64,000 bases of DNA, from positions 63,482-127,481 of the forward strand of contig WIDE01000025.1 of NCBI GenBank assembly GCA_015039315.1, given 5' to 3'. Within the stretch, counting starts at the first letter, position 1, and each line of letters begins with the position of its first letter. Source of the stretch: Clavulina sp. PMI_390. Taxonomy: Eukaryota; Basidiomycota; Agaricomycetes; Cantharellales; Hydnaceae. The position numbers and the translations under genes are program-made. This document shows positions 47,660-59,630 of this stretch, piece by piece. The notes beneath the pieces were generated by a model that saw nothing but the letters and a program-made list of their open reading frames with translations, did not search any database and was not told where the DNA came from.

Positions 47660-48847
47660 CGCGAGAGATTGGTGAATAAGGTGAGAGAATGAGTGAATTG
47701 GTTGGATACTGAGAAGGTAAGCTTGCTTGAGGGATTGTGGGTGAAACGACTGGGCGGGGTACGATAAGGGAGGCAAAGATGCAAAGATACTCGGCTTTAT
47801 AGACTCTCAGCCCACAATAGTGGTCACATCATGCGTGATGAAGCGGTACGCTGCTACACATCTCGAGGAGGGGACAAGCGATGAAAACGGAAGTGTGCTT
47901 CGGCGCCACAGTATCGGACGATGGCGATTCGCTAACCAGATGTGAGTCACAACGAATCAATATTATTTCGATTCGATTGAATGGTCAGACAACATTCTTG
48001 AAGTGAATCGACCGCCAAACAAACGAGATATTGTATGCAAAGATATGCAGCAGGTGGTCAGAACAAGACAACGTCGATTCTGGTCACGTTGCCACTCATG
48101 GATTGAATCGCTTGGATTTTCTGTCGATCTTTCGGAACGATCGCATTCGGGGATCCGATTGGACTAACTCAGAACAACCAGAGAGTATATGTTGCCTGGC
48201 ATCGTGGAAGTGTAATTGTTCAAGTTGTGGTTTGTGTTTGGTGGCGGATCTGGCTTGGTATTGTTTGGCCAAAGTTCTCTTCCGTTCCAACAATTCTGTT
48301 GTCCTTGTGCTCTCTAAACAAAATTCCTCCTTCGATCCATCGTTTAATAAGTGTCATACCGGTTGTCCTCAGAGATATTCTAAGTTGCCCGTTAGAAAGA
48401 AATGGGGTTGTTGATTTCTCCTGACTAGTTGATGGCACGATCCTCAGGCGTTCAATCCCACCCATACTCATGTCTGTCTTCTCTGAACATCGCCTTCTGT
48501 TCCTACTCCACACACCGTCGAGCTTCTCGACGTGTTGCATCATAAAGACCCTATTTGTAACCCCCCTTCTGTGTGAACATTGAGGAATGTTTCTGCAATC
48601 AACAACTAAATCCAGAGACGTCAACGACTCCTCACTAATTTATTTCGTTAGGCATGCCGTTGTATCGGGATGGGGCCGCCGAGGTAGCCCTCTCCATCCC
48701 ACTCACCGCCGACGTCATTGGCGCTCGAACGCTGGCTGTGCATGCACTCCGAGCTCCATTGATGCCAAGGGCGCCACTCCAACGCCAAATCTTCTATATG
48801 TATAGCCTATCTTCTTGCCGACGCCCACAGCTCAAGCCCTCCCCCAA
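47660..48847. other. divergent intergenic region
   Basis: Upstream of the small orphan (-) and of the DUF6593-like gene (+). Open frames at 48031-48414 and 48220-48624 overlap on opposite strands and carry no recognisable motif. Confidence 0.45.
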
Positions 48848-49608
48848 ATGATGGCACCTGCACCAAACCCACCGAAGACCTATTATTTCACTTCACTCGA
48901 CTTTCGCAACAATGTAATAACAGACTCACAGAGCAACTATGTCCTCTATTGGATTGAGACTGAACATGCAAAGTTATTCGCACGCCCCAAAGAAACATGC
49001 ATCTACAGACCCTCAACTCGGCGTGGGGCAAGCTCCCGCGAGCTGGTTGCGTCGATTGATTTTGGACGAAGAAATGATGCGAAGATTACATATGGTGGGA
49101 GAGTATACAAGCTGAAAGACTTGTTCCCGAAAAAATCGTGGATTGGGAGGCGAGTCCAGATGAGCTGTGGAAAGTCCGAATGCTAACATTCCACATCATC
49201 GTACAGTGCCCGAACCATGGACTCACCCTTTGGAAGCTGTAAATGGACGCAGAAAGGGAATGTGAGTTTTTTTCCAAGAGATATTAGTCTTTCTTTGCCG
49301 AAGCCCCAGTCGTGAGTGACTAATAGATCTCTCAATGACAATAGCTTCATGATCCGTCTGGGACCCTCCTTGTCTCGTTCGCCTCAAACAAACATTTCTG
49401 GAAACGGTCGACTGCGCCGACAATTACTCTTGCTCCTGAAGCAGCCTTTCTTGACATGGACAAGATTGTCATGGGCTGGGTAGTCATGATGCATGACGTG
49501 GAAACCTCCCGCTCTGACGGAGGTGATGGAGGCGATGGTGGTGATGGAGGAGGGGGCGGTGATGGTGGGGGTGGTGGAGACGGTGGTGGAGGTGGAGGCG
49601 GCTGCTAG
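48848..49608 (+). CDS. DUF6593-like protein with Gly-rich Cys tail
   Basis: Pattern matches the Agaricomycete DUF6593 family, whose function is unknown. Exons 48848-49149, 49207-49261 and 49345-49608 join to 206 residues. Core features are YYFTSLDFRNNVITDSQSNY, the ELVASIDFGRR and ITYGGRVYKLKDLF strands, SARTMDSPFGSCKW, TLLVSFASN and the closing helix FLDMDKIVMGWVVMM. The C-terminus is a Gly/Asp-rich repeat of about 30 residues ending in a terminal Cys. The first intron begins GCGAGT (49150), a GC-AG intron; no GT donor nearby restores the frame. The start could be either of two adjacent ATGs, and upstream exons are not excluded. Confidence 0.62.
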
Positions 49609-52600
49609 CAATTTGTTATGGACTTTGCCAGGAAGGCATCGAATCAATCATATTGCCGATGCCATGCCGGACCGAATGAAGACCGTCGCCAGAAATTCTT
49701 CTCCTAGAAATACAAGTACAGCTCGAGCATCAGAGCAATGAGTGAATCAGCTCTGAACAAAAGCAGGGGCTATTGATTCAATTTAGATGTGATCTCGGCC
49801 CCGACGTGTGGATGTCTCTTCCCTTCCAGCGTGTTCGAGCAAACATTCCTAGTAACCACTCCAATACCCATTGGTATCTTGCAAAATCTCCATGCCGATG
49901 ACCAGCAAAATTCTAGCCCGACGCTCGACTTGTGAGAAATATCTGCCACCAACACCTCTTCACCACCACCAAATCATCGCTGCTTCGGCTCAGCAGAGAC
50001 TCTATCTCTCACCCCCAAGGCAGTCGTATCCCCAAAACCATTTCGAATTAATATAGGCTCTGATCATCGCCTCTGTGTCTCTGTTCATTCAAAGACGCAG
50101 CGCCGCAACCGCCGTTCTATCATGTACGCAGATACTCCGAGCACAAGTGGAGATATTCTTCCGTAATTCGAAATTCTGGCCGTTTTGGCGCCTAGCTGCT
50201 ATCTGTCAAACTCCAAAGCCGCAGCTTTGCTGACGAGATCACCTCTGTTGAGATCGATCGGAGCCTCGACCCTGACAGGGAGTATTACGATGCCAATGCA
50301 CCGTGGTCGCACATGATCATTCTCCACCTTGGTACTCGCGTGGAACTGGGCTTATTTTCGCATGCGAACGGACCACCTCGCTGGCAGGCAGTATGTGGCA
50401 GCGATGTCCCTGCACAGCCCTCTATCAGTCAACAAACTACACGGATTGTGGATGTCGACGTCCTGACACTATACCTCTTCCAAGCTGTGGGCACTCGTAC
50501 TAGAAACTCTGCTTGCTCCCTTCCCTTTGATGACGTCTTGGGTCTCATCCACGCATCGGTTTTCTGCAGACACGTTGAACGGAAGAATCATACTCTCGCT
50601 CAACCCGTGTGCTTCTGGATCTACTTACAAGCTACATGGCGCACAAATTCAGGAAGGTGTGTATTGCTATCAACGGGTATGCTACGTGTCTCCCTGTGGG
50701 TTATTCGTTTCAGCGGGTGGCTTGTTCTATATGGATGGCTTGATCAAGTTGTCATAGCTGAACCAGCAGAAAGGCTAATCACTCATCACGATCTTTGAGC
50801 TGGACCAGAACAGAATATTCCTTCTCTTTACCCAACGGCCATCCCATCAACCCATGGAATCGGTTATTCTCCAAATGACGAACGTGGTATTCTATCCAGG
50901 ACCTCTCGTCATCATAGTTCGCTCAGATGTTGACATCGTCCATCAGTAGCAACTGAATGACCAGTGCTTCTCGCCCCGCATTTGCCGATGAACCGTCGAC
51001 ATCTGTCCCATGATCCAAGGAGGGCAAGCTTTCCCGACCCACTCGGATGGAAGTGATAGGGGGACAATCCCCGTAGTACGCGCGCGGGTTGGCGATGCCG
51101 CTCCAGGATGCACCAACACAGTGACTATGAATATGGATGATCTTTCATATGCTTTCTCTCTCTTCCTTGTGCGTAGGTTTCGTTCGCTAGGTCTATTCAT
51201 ACCAGTTTCGGAGTTTGGACTTCGTTGTATGGTCGCATCTCGCCGAGGCTCCCAGATTTTCTCGTAGAGTGGGGGATACTGGCATGCTCTGCCCGAAGCT
51301 CTGAACAAGGACGGAGCAATCATCGATAGTAGAGTAGGCTAAAGATTCCCAGGGATAACTGCGAGTGCGTCTTAATTCTTCCTTGTTGCAAAAAGGCATC
51401 TATTCCAGGACTTGGCAGAAAAGAAGCGCATGATAATCGCAACGATTGGATTAAAACAATGTGCCAAGGAGCGTGTGTGATGATGAGCGGTTAAAGCGCT
51501 GGGGTTGGACTTCCGGTGGGCGGGCTTGGCTAGGCGAATGGGGCCGTTCGTTTGAGCGTGATAAATGGAATAGCTGTGAGCGGGAGCTAGGGTATCGTGG
51601 ACAAAGCAGTGGTCGATGTGCGTGCTGAGCTCAGAATAGAATGATCTGTTTGGATAGCTAGTCGAATTTGAGATGATGCGCTGGCTGGTTATATACAAAA
51701 GTATGTTGGCTGTGCCTGAGCTGCTACTGAGCCCTCTCGTCATTGCTTCTCAAATGCAGTACGTAGCTCTTGTACAATCATTATGCACGTGAAAAAGAGA
51801 GTTCTCAAAAGACTTGAGTTGGCGAGGGTAGGTCATGCGATGCCGTCGGATACTTCTTCTAGAGAAATGAAGTCTAGTCGATACGCGGGTGAATCGACGG
51901 ACTAAACTAGCGGGGCAGCAATTACGGCGGCCTTGATGTGCCTTTTGTATTTTTGTTGAGTCACTTTCTGGCTCTAATGTTAGCCATTTAGACAGCGGCA
52001 TACCTTTTTTTTTTACGTGGGCGAGAGGCAAGAGCGTGTCTCCTGACCCACCTCCTGGGTCGGAATCTATCCAAACATCTGTGAGATTGGATTGGCTTGA
52101 TGATGATGAGCATGAAAAGAGATAGCCGAGGAACCGAGTAGGGTCGATCCTGTGTACGCCAAGCCGGCGGCTACCCCAAAGCTGGGCAGTGTGTGCCCGG
52201 CTCGCGCCATGTGGTGTTGGTTGGTCGCCCTTGAGAGCCCAGAGACCTGTCAAGCCAGTGGTGTGCAATCACAGATCTCTTGGTGACAGCTCGTTCGTAC
52301 GTCCACGATTATGACAGGTCGGACATAATCATGCCGTATATCGAAGATCATCTGTGCTCCAATAAAAGTGGCTCTCGAGATCTTGTGTTCATCTGATCGT
52401 CCGTCGGGCGCTGTTGGGAGTGTTTCATGAATTGTGTGTGTTACTCATTAGCCGGGAGCGGCCGGGGTTGGCCATGTCGGTAAAAACGAGCTTGGCTGGA
52501 AGTCTTGGTGCTTGGCTGCTGCTGTTGGTACTGCTGCTGCTACTACTGAAGATGCCGGCAAGCTGACGGCCGAAACGAGTTGAGATGAATACAGCCACAA

Positions 52601-53089
52601 CCCGCATCAGATGAAAAAACTGACTGGGTTATGTGGCTGAGCAAGAAAATTGAAAAAAGATCAGCCATTGCCAAAAAAAAACTCAACAGCCCGGGATATG
52701 ACATCCGCGGCGGACTGAATGGCCGATTGAATGGGATTCACCTCACAGAATTGGCGCTCAGCCCGGCCTGGTTTGCTGGTCCCCCTTCAGGAGCTGTGTG
52801 CTGTGCCCTCCCTCGCTCTCAATACAGGTTTTTTGTTTTTGCTATCAAATCATGACTGAGTAGACAACTCCTCTCGCTACTCCAATTGCATCCATATGAC
52901 TGCAAGAATAGTACAGCCAGCCCCTCCGGTCTGTCCCTCTTATAAGCCTCATCGGCTCTCCGGTTCAGCCCCTCCTCCCCTCAGCCAGCGCCTCTCCTCC
53001 GCCTCTTCCTCCCTCCTCCGCCATTTCATTCTAGATAGATAGCATCCGCACCGACACCCTTCTCATCTTCAACGCTGGCCGACTCAACC
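49609..53089. other. long region with one possible unrecognised gene
   Basis: About 3.5 kb. A + strand stretch at roughly 50240-50800 looks partly coding (VEIDRSLDPDREYYDANAPW, HMIILHLGTRVELGLF, then a Cys-containing segment in another frame), which would imply introns. I could neither splice it convincingly nor place it in a family. The remainder (51000-53000) shows only short frames and a CTG-rich stretch near 52515-52545. Confidence 0.35.
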
Positions 53090-55694
53090 ATGACCTCAGC
53101 CTCCTCCTCTCCAGCCCCCAGCATCTTCACTGTGCCAGGCACGAACAGCACTTCCGCCAGCTCCTTCCTTACGCCCCCTTCCCCCACCGACGGCGGCTCC
53201 AAAGGCCTGAGAGACGCCGCCAAGCGTGTCTTTGACGGCTTCAACCCAGACCTCGACATCCACCACCTCTTGCAGGGCATCCGCCTGGATGAGGTGATCA
53301 CGCTCTCCCAGAGCAGCAGTTCGATTCATACCGTTCAGTCCGATTCTAGCTTCCCTGCAAGCTTCTATATCCCATTGTGGAAGTACGTCCAATATCTCTG
53401 GGAGACGTGGTCGAATGTCGTCGACCTAACGATTCACAACGAGCTTCGTGAGTCACGCGTTTCCCCTGCCTCGAGGTCGTTTGAGATCCAATTGCTGAGC
53501 TATTTGATTTGTTGCTTCGTTGTAGCCTTCCTTGACTGGGCCCTCACTGTACTTTTCTCGCTCATCACCTCTGTGATCCTCTTCTTTGGCCTCGTGTGAG
53601 TCACTGTTCCCTCGACTACCATTCATGCCGGATGCTGAACACCACTGAATCATAGATGGTGCCAGTTTGCAACGAATCCATTCATTTACCGCCTCTACTT
53701 TGACTGGGCCAACCGGAATGCTCATGGCCTCGGACTTGTTAACGCTGCCGACCCTAAGCTCTTCAACGCACTCACCCCTGAGCAGAGCGAAGCCGCCAAG
53801 CGGAAACTCGGCGTCTCCATCGAGGAAAGTGTCAATAGTGAGGATTTGAGGGTTTTTGACTACGATATTGCGAAGCTCCTGTAAGTGACTCAACCGACGG
53901 TGACGACGATCGCGCGCATGTTGCTGACAAGGGCGGCTTGCTCCCTACTCCTGTTGACATGTTCGCACACCCCCTGCCACTCTCGGCCCCTCCGGCTCCT
54001 CTCCTGCTCTCCACTACTCCCACCCTCGAATCTCATTGACTTGCTCAACCATACGCCACTCTTTCGGTGTGGAAATACACATCATTTGCCATCAAAACGA
54101 ACCTTGCGTTCCGACGGCTATTCGGAGCACAGCCTGCAACTCGCGTCGATCGTGTACGAGCGCGCACCCATCGCCATCCATGAAACGCTCGAGGAAGTGA
54201 CCAAGGCGCACCGCACCTCGGCTGCCCCCACGCGCACGCACATGTCTGCGGCATCATCCTCTGCACGCCGATGCACCGTTCACCGTCCGCCAAACGCTAA
54301 TCCAGATTCGCCCGTGCACACGCCTTCGCCTTCTTCCTCGGGTCTGCATACTCCTAGCGGAGTTCACACTGTCCTCGAGTCTCTCCCTGGTGAGCTCGCA
54401 AAGGATATTTGGGGTGAAGACAAGGCGAAGAAGATCGCCAAGGCGTACCAGAGCGCACTTCACAACAAGGGCAGAAGCACCATCGAAACGTTCTGCGCCA
54501 AGATTGACATTGATTATGAGCCCGTAAGCGAGCTGAACAACTCTAGCAGTGTAAGTCGAATACTTTCATCTCTTCTTTCGTCCTTTGCTTCATCCACGGG
54601 GATGATTGGATCATCTTACGATGCTGACTATCATATTGTCTTTTCCAGGCATTCTGCTCGTTCTTCTGGGACAAAAACTCGAACTGGATTGTTGTCGCCT
54701 TCAAGGGTACTGGCATTGTTGAGTACGCTGGTATGAGTTGTTTCGCACCCCCTTCGTCACCCATCACATTGCTCAGCTGGTTGCCTTCCCTCCAGACTGG
54801 GTAACCGATCTTACGACCAGCTTCACCGACGTGTCCGACTTCCTCCCCGGGTACAGCAAGGCTATCAAGGGCTTCAAGGAACGCCTCTACCCGACCAACG
54901 TGTCTACGCTCGGTGGCACCCGACCTTGGGACTCTATCCGCTTCTCTCTCTGCAAGGTCGCCGAGTCGCTCGCCTACTCCCGCGCACAAGCTGGCCAGGG
55001 TGGCAAAATTAACGTCTGGTTCACTGGCCACTCGCTCGGATGTGCGCTTGCCACTCTCGCGTACGCTCGTGCCATATCGACACCAAGCGACTGGGCTGGG
55101 TATCCCATTGAGCTCCGTGACTGCTACATCTTTGCGGCACCTGTGAGCGCCAACCGCGAGAGTGCAGTCACGTTCAACGACCGCCTTGCCAAGTTCTCGA
55201 TGGACGACGAGGCTACGCCCGCTGGCCACGCGCACGCCCGTACAATGTGGCGCGTCCGCAATGCTGGAGACGCCATTGCGACGCTACTCCCGCAACTCGG
55301 CGACCGTACTGACCTCGCGAGTGGGCCTAACAAGATCTCGCCGACGAACCCGGCTGGGTTTGCGCATCTTGGAGCCGAAATCGTCATGAAGGATTCACCG
55401 CACGCATGTGGTATCGTGTCGCCGTCTGATCACTTCCTCGGGACCCCATCAGATTACGGAAGGAGCCCGACTCCCGTGCGCGTTGAGGTGCGCTCCGACT
55501 TTACGGCCGGAGAGATCAAGGCGCAGCGCGAGAAGAAATTCAAGGAGAACCCCGGCGAGAAGGCCCGTGAGGCCTTCTTTTCGTGGGCAGAGACGATCCC
55601 GTTAATTGGGAGGTTCGCAGCACACGATACCGTGCTGTACTGGGACCAGCTCGATCGCATTGCTCTGAGCAATTGTGTTTGGGCTGAGTCGTGA
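53090..55694 (+). CDS. membrane-anchored class 3 lipase
   Basis: Alpha/beta-hydrolase of the fungal lipase class 3 family (triacylglycerol or phospholipid esterase). Six exons (53090-53447, 53526-53595, 53656-53880, 54133-54550, 54649-54730, 54796-55694) give 683 residues, much longer than secreted lipases. The N-terminus is Ser/Pro-rich. A hydrophobic segment lies at about residues 120-145 (FLDWALTVLFSLITSVILFF), suggesting a membrane anchor. The catalytic domain has WIVVAFKGTG, a nucleophile elbow GHSLG with Ser464, and candidate acid Asp543 (RVRNAGDAIATLLP) and His661 (AAHDTVLYWDQL). There is a long Ser/Thr/Pro insert before the catalytic core. The third intron (53881-54132, 252 nt) is unusually long and may hide a small exon. 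Substrate is unknown. Confidence 0.85.
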
Positions 55695-55995
55695 ACTCTT
55701 TCAATCACTTTTGTTCATTTGCCGGCCAGTTTGCTTGCTTGCTTTCGTTGTTATCCCGTCCAAAAAGCCTAGTCTGGTGTGTATGGCTCTCCTTGCTCTG
55801 TTTGTGTCTGCTTCTCTGCGCCTTCGTATCTGTTGTTTGCTTGTCTCCGTTCGAGGCGATATTGGTGTATCTTCCCGTCGGATTTTTGTATTCGTACTCC
55901 TATGCTTTACACTAGCTGTCGCCTTGTACTAGTTTTCCTTATATCTCTGGAAATCCACTTATGCAAAAGATTAATTGCACATATTCCTGACGGTC
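55695..55995. other. convergent 3' intergenic region
   Basis: T-rich 3' flank of the lipase gene meeting the 3' end of the F-box gene on the other strand. No gene. Confidence 0.55.
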
Positions 55996-57715
55996 CTAAC
56001 GGCCCTGACCCAGCGCGGGAGGCTCAGGCTGTAAGCCCACGCCTGTTAAAGAATCCACATCTTCATCGTGGTCCACCTCATCACTGCTCCTAAGCATAAC
56101 AAATTCTTCCATCACCTTTGGAATCTGCGTTGAGTGGGCAACAAGGTTCTGAGACAGTACAATCTCGTCCCATCGTCTCGTCTCTGGATTCAGTCCTTGC
56201 AGACGTGAAACTAGCCCCCGTAAAGCTTGAGCAATTTTGGCATCCACTTCTTCATATTCTTCAAGCTCCCATGGGGATATCTCAGTGCAAATAAGATTAG
56301 ATGTCTTGACCCCTCCTCGCGAAAGGGCAGTAGGATGTTTTATGAGCCGCTTTGCTAGTAATACTGTGAAGCCCTCAATGGCGAGAAAATACGCTGTCCA
56401 AGAAACAACCTGTAGCTCTCGGTAGGAATCGAGAATGCCTTCAACTTTCTCGAAGCTCCAGGGATCCAGCCCACATTTAAAATCATGAAGGGAAGGAAAC
56501 TTGACAGGGAGCAAAATGACATGCTCGCCGTACGGCCCATCAGCTCCCATTCCGTCCAATTCAAGGGTGTGAACGTCTGGAGCGATGAGTCCTTCGAGAG
56601 CTATAATTGCAGGTGACCCGAGCACAATGAGCCTCTGCAGTTTTGCAAGCTCTAGTGGTGCTGTGATATCCGGTTCAGGCTCACCGAAGAGGCGATCTTC
56701 GAAATAACGCCAACGGAGAGATGTGAGGTTCGTGAAGGACCGGAGTGCTTCGTATACTGGGGCTACTACGTCACCTAGCTCGATGTCGAGATCCGTGATG
56801 TCGGCAAATCTCGCTAGGCTAAGGAGAAAGTTCGAGGGTGACACGAACTAGGATGATGAAGTCAAGTGGATGACAGCACGATGCAGGTTCGGGCTGGGGG
56901 AACTGAGAATGGGGACCGTAGCACCTCTCTGCAGTTTGTTGGCTAACGTCCAACTTGTTCCTCTGATCTCAATCCACCGGAGGTGATCCAGGTCGCCACC
57001 TAGTGGGAGCCATGTTGTGAATGCCTTCAATCGATCGATCGAGATCCCCTCCCAGCGAGGGATTGATAGTTTTCCGATAGCGTATAATGCTTCGGCATCA
57101 GTTGAAGGAAAGTCCACATCTTCATGAGCTCGGAACATCACCGTGAGTGGATGGGACGACGAGAGGTCGATAGCTTCTGACAGCATCATCGAGAGGCGAG
57201 TGAGTGAGGTGGTACTACCAATAAGCAAGTTTATCCTAGACCATAAACCACTACCAGCCTCTCGAACGATGTTCCGCCACGTGTGGCACACTGCACTCAG
57301 AGGATGAAGGGATTCAAGGTCCTCCCAAGAGACGAAGGAGAAAACCAAGAGAAGGACGTCGGTATTCAGGCGCCCTATGGGCACAGAACGATTGTGGATA
57401 TGCCGTTGCAGTATCGCAACCTCCTCTACTTCCTGGGCATGAAGAAGTGTAGCACTCTCTAGCAAGACACCTCGTTGCCGCAAAGGATTCGCGGGTTTCA
57501 ATCGCTTCCTTTGTGCTCAATGGTCTAGTCAGTCCAGCACCCGAGCGTTGAGCGACAACGCGAGAACAACGATGGGATTCAGATCAGCCTAATGACATCA
57601 GGGACCTCACCCAGGGTGCTCACTCTCTCAAGGCAAAGAAGAAGCCCCGAAGGCTGTTCACACGCTCTATCCATGCATCGATTTGTTCAATGACTAGATG
57701 GCTTGAGGAAGCCAT
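55996..57715 (-). pseudogene. F-box-like gene with in-frame TAG
   Basis: Member of the F-box-like family in this cluster. Exon 1 is 57624-57715 and exon 2 is 55996-57508, joined by the family's phase-2 intron with an AAAG acceptor; the joined length is 535 codons. The F-box-like segment is IGRLNTDVLLLVFSFVSW with LSAVCHTWRNIV and GLWSR. At 56848-56850 a TAG interrupts the frame. Both sides align with the neighbouring paralogue (AVIHLTSSS before the stop and SNFLLSLARFADITDLDIEL after it), so the stop looks like a mutation inside formerly coding sequence. A 27-nt intron could in principle remove it (GTCATC...CCTAG), but that is too short to be credible. A truncated 288-residue product remains possible. 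Confidence 0.62.
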
Positions 57716-57813
57716 GCTGGACTCTGTGGGCTGTTGCAGGATTCGCGTTGAGGAAGCGTGGGAAATTGTTGTCAACACTCGGGAGGTAATTTTGGCGTAA
57801 TTCTGGGTCTACC

Positions 57814-59457
57814 ATGGCTCTGCAGGAGCCCAGTGACATCGATGGATTATTGAGCCAGCTCCTTGATCTCAACGCCAGCCGCCGGACTGATCCAGAGTAC
57901 GTCGGCAGCTTTTCACTGCCGCTATTGCGTCTCTAATTTTTTTCGACACATAGGCGAGAGTTGACCTTAGGGGCGGTTGAAGCAAGGCAACGGGTGATTA
58001 GCCAACGCGGCGAACTTATCCAACAGCTTCTTGCCGTCCACGAGCGTGAGCATGCACGCCTGCAACTTCTTCGCGGAACAGTCCGAAATTATTCGACTCC
58101 CATTGGTGGAATGCCTGATGAGATTCTGCTCATGATCTTTTCGATGGCTCAAAGTCTTGAAGGGTCAAATTACCGTTTTGGCTCGGTCTGCCGTCAATGG
58201 AGAGACGTCACTCATGGACCGGTGGGCTCGAAACTTTGGTCTCAACCGTCGGTTCGCATAAACTCAAGGGCGTCAATCATCCCGCAATCAAAGATACTCT
58301 CTCATGGCCTGAGCCTCTCAGCACCTCATCCCATACACCTCAGTCTGCAGTCAGGAACAAATGACGTCTCATCAGATGAGACCGAGCTTGTGCTGTCAGT
58401 AGCACTCCCCACCGCCAGGCGATGGCATGGTCTATCCATTCAACCATTTGAGTGCTTCAAATCCTGGTTTCCGCTCTCTCAAGATACAACTAGCCTCAGA
58501 ACCATCGATATACGCGGCCCAGGATGGAAGGAAACCGAGGCAATGCTATCATCTCCTATCCTCTCTACCCCTGCTCCATTTCTCCGTTCTTTTGAAATCA
58601 CTCTTACGACATCAATATCACCCCGATTGTCATCGGTTTTACTGCTCAATATTGCTGCTTTCGGTGCAGTGACCCATCTCAACATCCAGGTCGGGGATGC
58701 TGTCCGGGAGGTTTTTGAGGCGTTGCACTCATTTAGAGGCCTGGAATCGCTCCAGTGGCGGTATTTTGGGACCAACCGTCCTTCTTCGCTCAACGATACA
58801 GAGGGGAATCCACCACGCCCGTTACACCTCCTCAAGTTAAAGAAGCTAGTAGTGGCAGGTACGCCAGCAATGATGGCATTACACACCTTGGATGCCCCAC
58901 TGCTAGAAAGCCTTGATATGAGCGAGCTCGATGTTACGAAGGCGTCCGAGGGAACTCAAGACTTTTACCTGGTATATCCAGCTAAATTTCCGTTGCTGAA
59001 GTTCCTTCGATGCTCGCAGGAAACCTGGCCGGTTGGCCGCGTTGTCGAGGTTATGACGTCGCACGAGGAGCTTCATGTTATCGTCTGGACGATCCACATC
59101 GAGCGTTTCGCTTCACTCGTGCAACAGATCGGTCGGTCGTTATCGCGGATAGCAGAGCAACCTTCTCATGTTGATGGTAGCTTGCTACCTTTTCAAAACT
59201 TGAATACGATATACCTTACGTGCAGAGAGCCGTTTCCATTCGACATTTGCCGCTATGGGTATGACACAATGATAGTCCAGGCCCTGGAATCATTGGTTCT
59301 GAGGATGAGCGCCATTTCGTCGTACGGCAGCTTTTCATTCGTTTTACTGCTTTCTGAAGACCTCGTTCGGGCGTCTCAGGCTATCAAGAAGCTGGTGGAA
59401 GAAAATGACATGATCTCTTCATTCACTAGGGATCATTTTGAGGAGGAGATTTGCTAA
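57814..59457 (+). CDS. F-box-like domain protein
   Basis: Exon 1 (57814-57896) and exon 2 (57954-59457) join in phase 2 to 528 residues. The leader helix (RQRVISQRGELIQQLLAVHE) is followed by the F-box-like IGGMPDEILLMIFSMAQS, FGSVCRQWRDVTHGPVGSKL and W. The remaining ~400 residues are Leu-rich without regular LRRs and include HLNIQVGDAVREVFEALHSF, the same block as in the interrupted neighbour. It starts only 98 bp from that gene's start, on the opposite strand. The likely role is substrate recognition in an SCF ubiquitin ligase; substrates are unknown. Confidence 0.8.
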
Positions 59458-59630
59458 GTTTCTTGCATTGAAACGAGCTCTACTCGTTCGTGGACTAGCA
59501 CCTGTAATTACCTCCCTGGACGCACAGTTGATACAGCCAGGCTCAAATTTGTGATCCTCAACCTGTATCACTCTAACTTTGGATCATTCATGTCATAGGA
59601 CGAAAATGGCTAATTCGTTGAGCATTATGC

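Noticed and set aside
51750..52268. 172-codon minus-strand frame
   Set aside because: No domain or conserved block visible and no splice partners; left within the unresolved gap.
57470..57524. Frameshift at the start of exon 2 of the interrupted F-box gene
   Set aside because: Using the AAAG acceptor ending at 57509 keeps the frame in the family's phase 2. Only the TAG at 56848-56850 remains as a clear lesion.
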